Shown here piece after piece: positions 6,148 through 6,291 of a DNA stretch of 6,291 nt; positions within the stretch are counted from its first letter, which is position 1, and each line of letters begins with the position of its first letter. The stretch covers positions 1-6,291 of the forward strand of contig JAEXZK010000143.1 in assembly GCA_023451415.1 (NCBI GenBank), written 5' to 3'. Source of the stretch: Bacillota bacterium. GTDB taxonomy: Bacteria; Bacillota; Clostridia; Oscillospirales; Ruminococcaceae. The translations under genes and the position numbers were made by a program. The notes below the pieces were generated by a model, which was not told where the DNA came from, did no database searches, and saw nothing but the letters and a program-made list of their open reading frames with translations.

Positions 6148-6291
6148 CCTCCTCCACCTTTCCAAGACCTTCCATAAGGGCACTGTCAACGAACGCCGGG
6201 CCCTCCAGGATCTTTCCCTGCACCTGGACGACGGGGAGTTCGTCACCCTCATCGGCAGCAACGGCGCCGGCAAGTCCACCCTCTTCAACGC
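6140..6291 (+). CDS. trpZ: Tryptophan ABC transporter ATP-binding protein (TrpZ-like), 5' part only
   Basis: The first 50 codons of the ATPase that would power the importer; the gene runs off the window end. It begins [11 protein letters not shown], with the usual N-terminal ABC beta-strand, then [19 protein letters not shown]. The complete Walker A motif GSNGAGKST is at residues 39-47. The start ATG 6140 has GGAAGGAGG (6122-6130) 9 nt upstream, inside the permease gene, and the two frames overlap by 8 nt, which suggests translational coupling. Walker B, signature and D-loop motifs lie beyond the window. Confidence 0.95.
   Translation, partial: MLDLLHLSKTFHKGTVNERRALQDLSLHLDDGEFVTLIGSNGAGKSTLFN

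Noticed and set aside
5173..6288. 371-codon open frame on the minus strand opposite the permease and ATPase
   Set aside because: Gly/Gln/Asp-rich low-complexity shadow of the permease gene; it has no recognisable domain and would span two well-supported genes.

Overview
The window looks like a chromosomal segment from a GC-rich Firmicute, probably a gut clostridium of the Oscillospiraceae type. This is inferred from the strong AGGAGG-type ribosome binding sites, sigma-A-like promoters, a lipoprotein-type solute-binding protein and a T-box leader, together with high-GC, C/G-ending codons. No mobile element, CRISPR array, tRNA or rRNA is visible.

Left part (1-2146): a complete S9-family serine peptidase (prolyl oligopeptidase / acylaminoacyl-peptidase type) reads rightward, probably from a TTG start at 22. 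It ends in a strong hairpin at 2034-2073 that is flanked by T-rich sequence on both strands, so it can terminate this gene and also the lipase gene that converges on it from the right.

Middle part (2147-3632, minus strand): a membrane-anchored lipase/esterase of the alpha/beta-hydrolase fold. About six hydrophobic segments precede a catalytic domain with an A-H-S-K-G nucleophile elbow. Its extended -10 promoter lies inside the 5' extension of the longest open frame, which places the real start at the ATG at 3577 rather than at the upstream GTG.

Right part (3767-6291): a consensus promoter drives a T-box leader of about 265 nt. The specifier-loop codon reads UGG (Trp), and the tRNA-end-binding bulge reads UGGC, which fits a tRNA with discriminator base G. 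The leader has a clear antiterminator and a competing intrinsic terminator, followed by a three-gene ABC importer: lipoprotein substrate-binding protein, permease and ATPase (truncated by the window edge). Architecture and riboswitch specificity together match the TrpXYZ tryptophan uptake systems of Firmicutes. When tRNA-Trp is uncharged, the tRNA would stabilise the antiterminator and switch on tryptophan import. The peptidase and lipase have no visible functional link to this operon, although the peptidase would also supply amino acids.

The most informative element is the Trp T-box, because it gives a substrate to a transporter family whose substrate is hard to predict from protein sequence alone. 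I see no strong evidence for a wholly novel system here.
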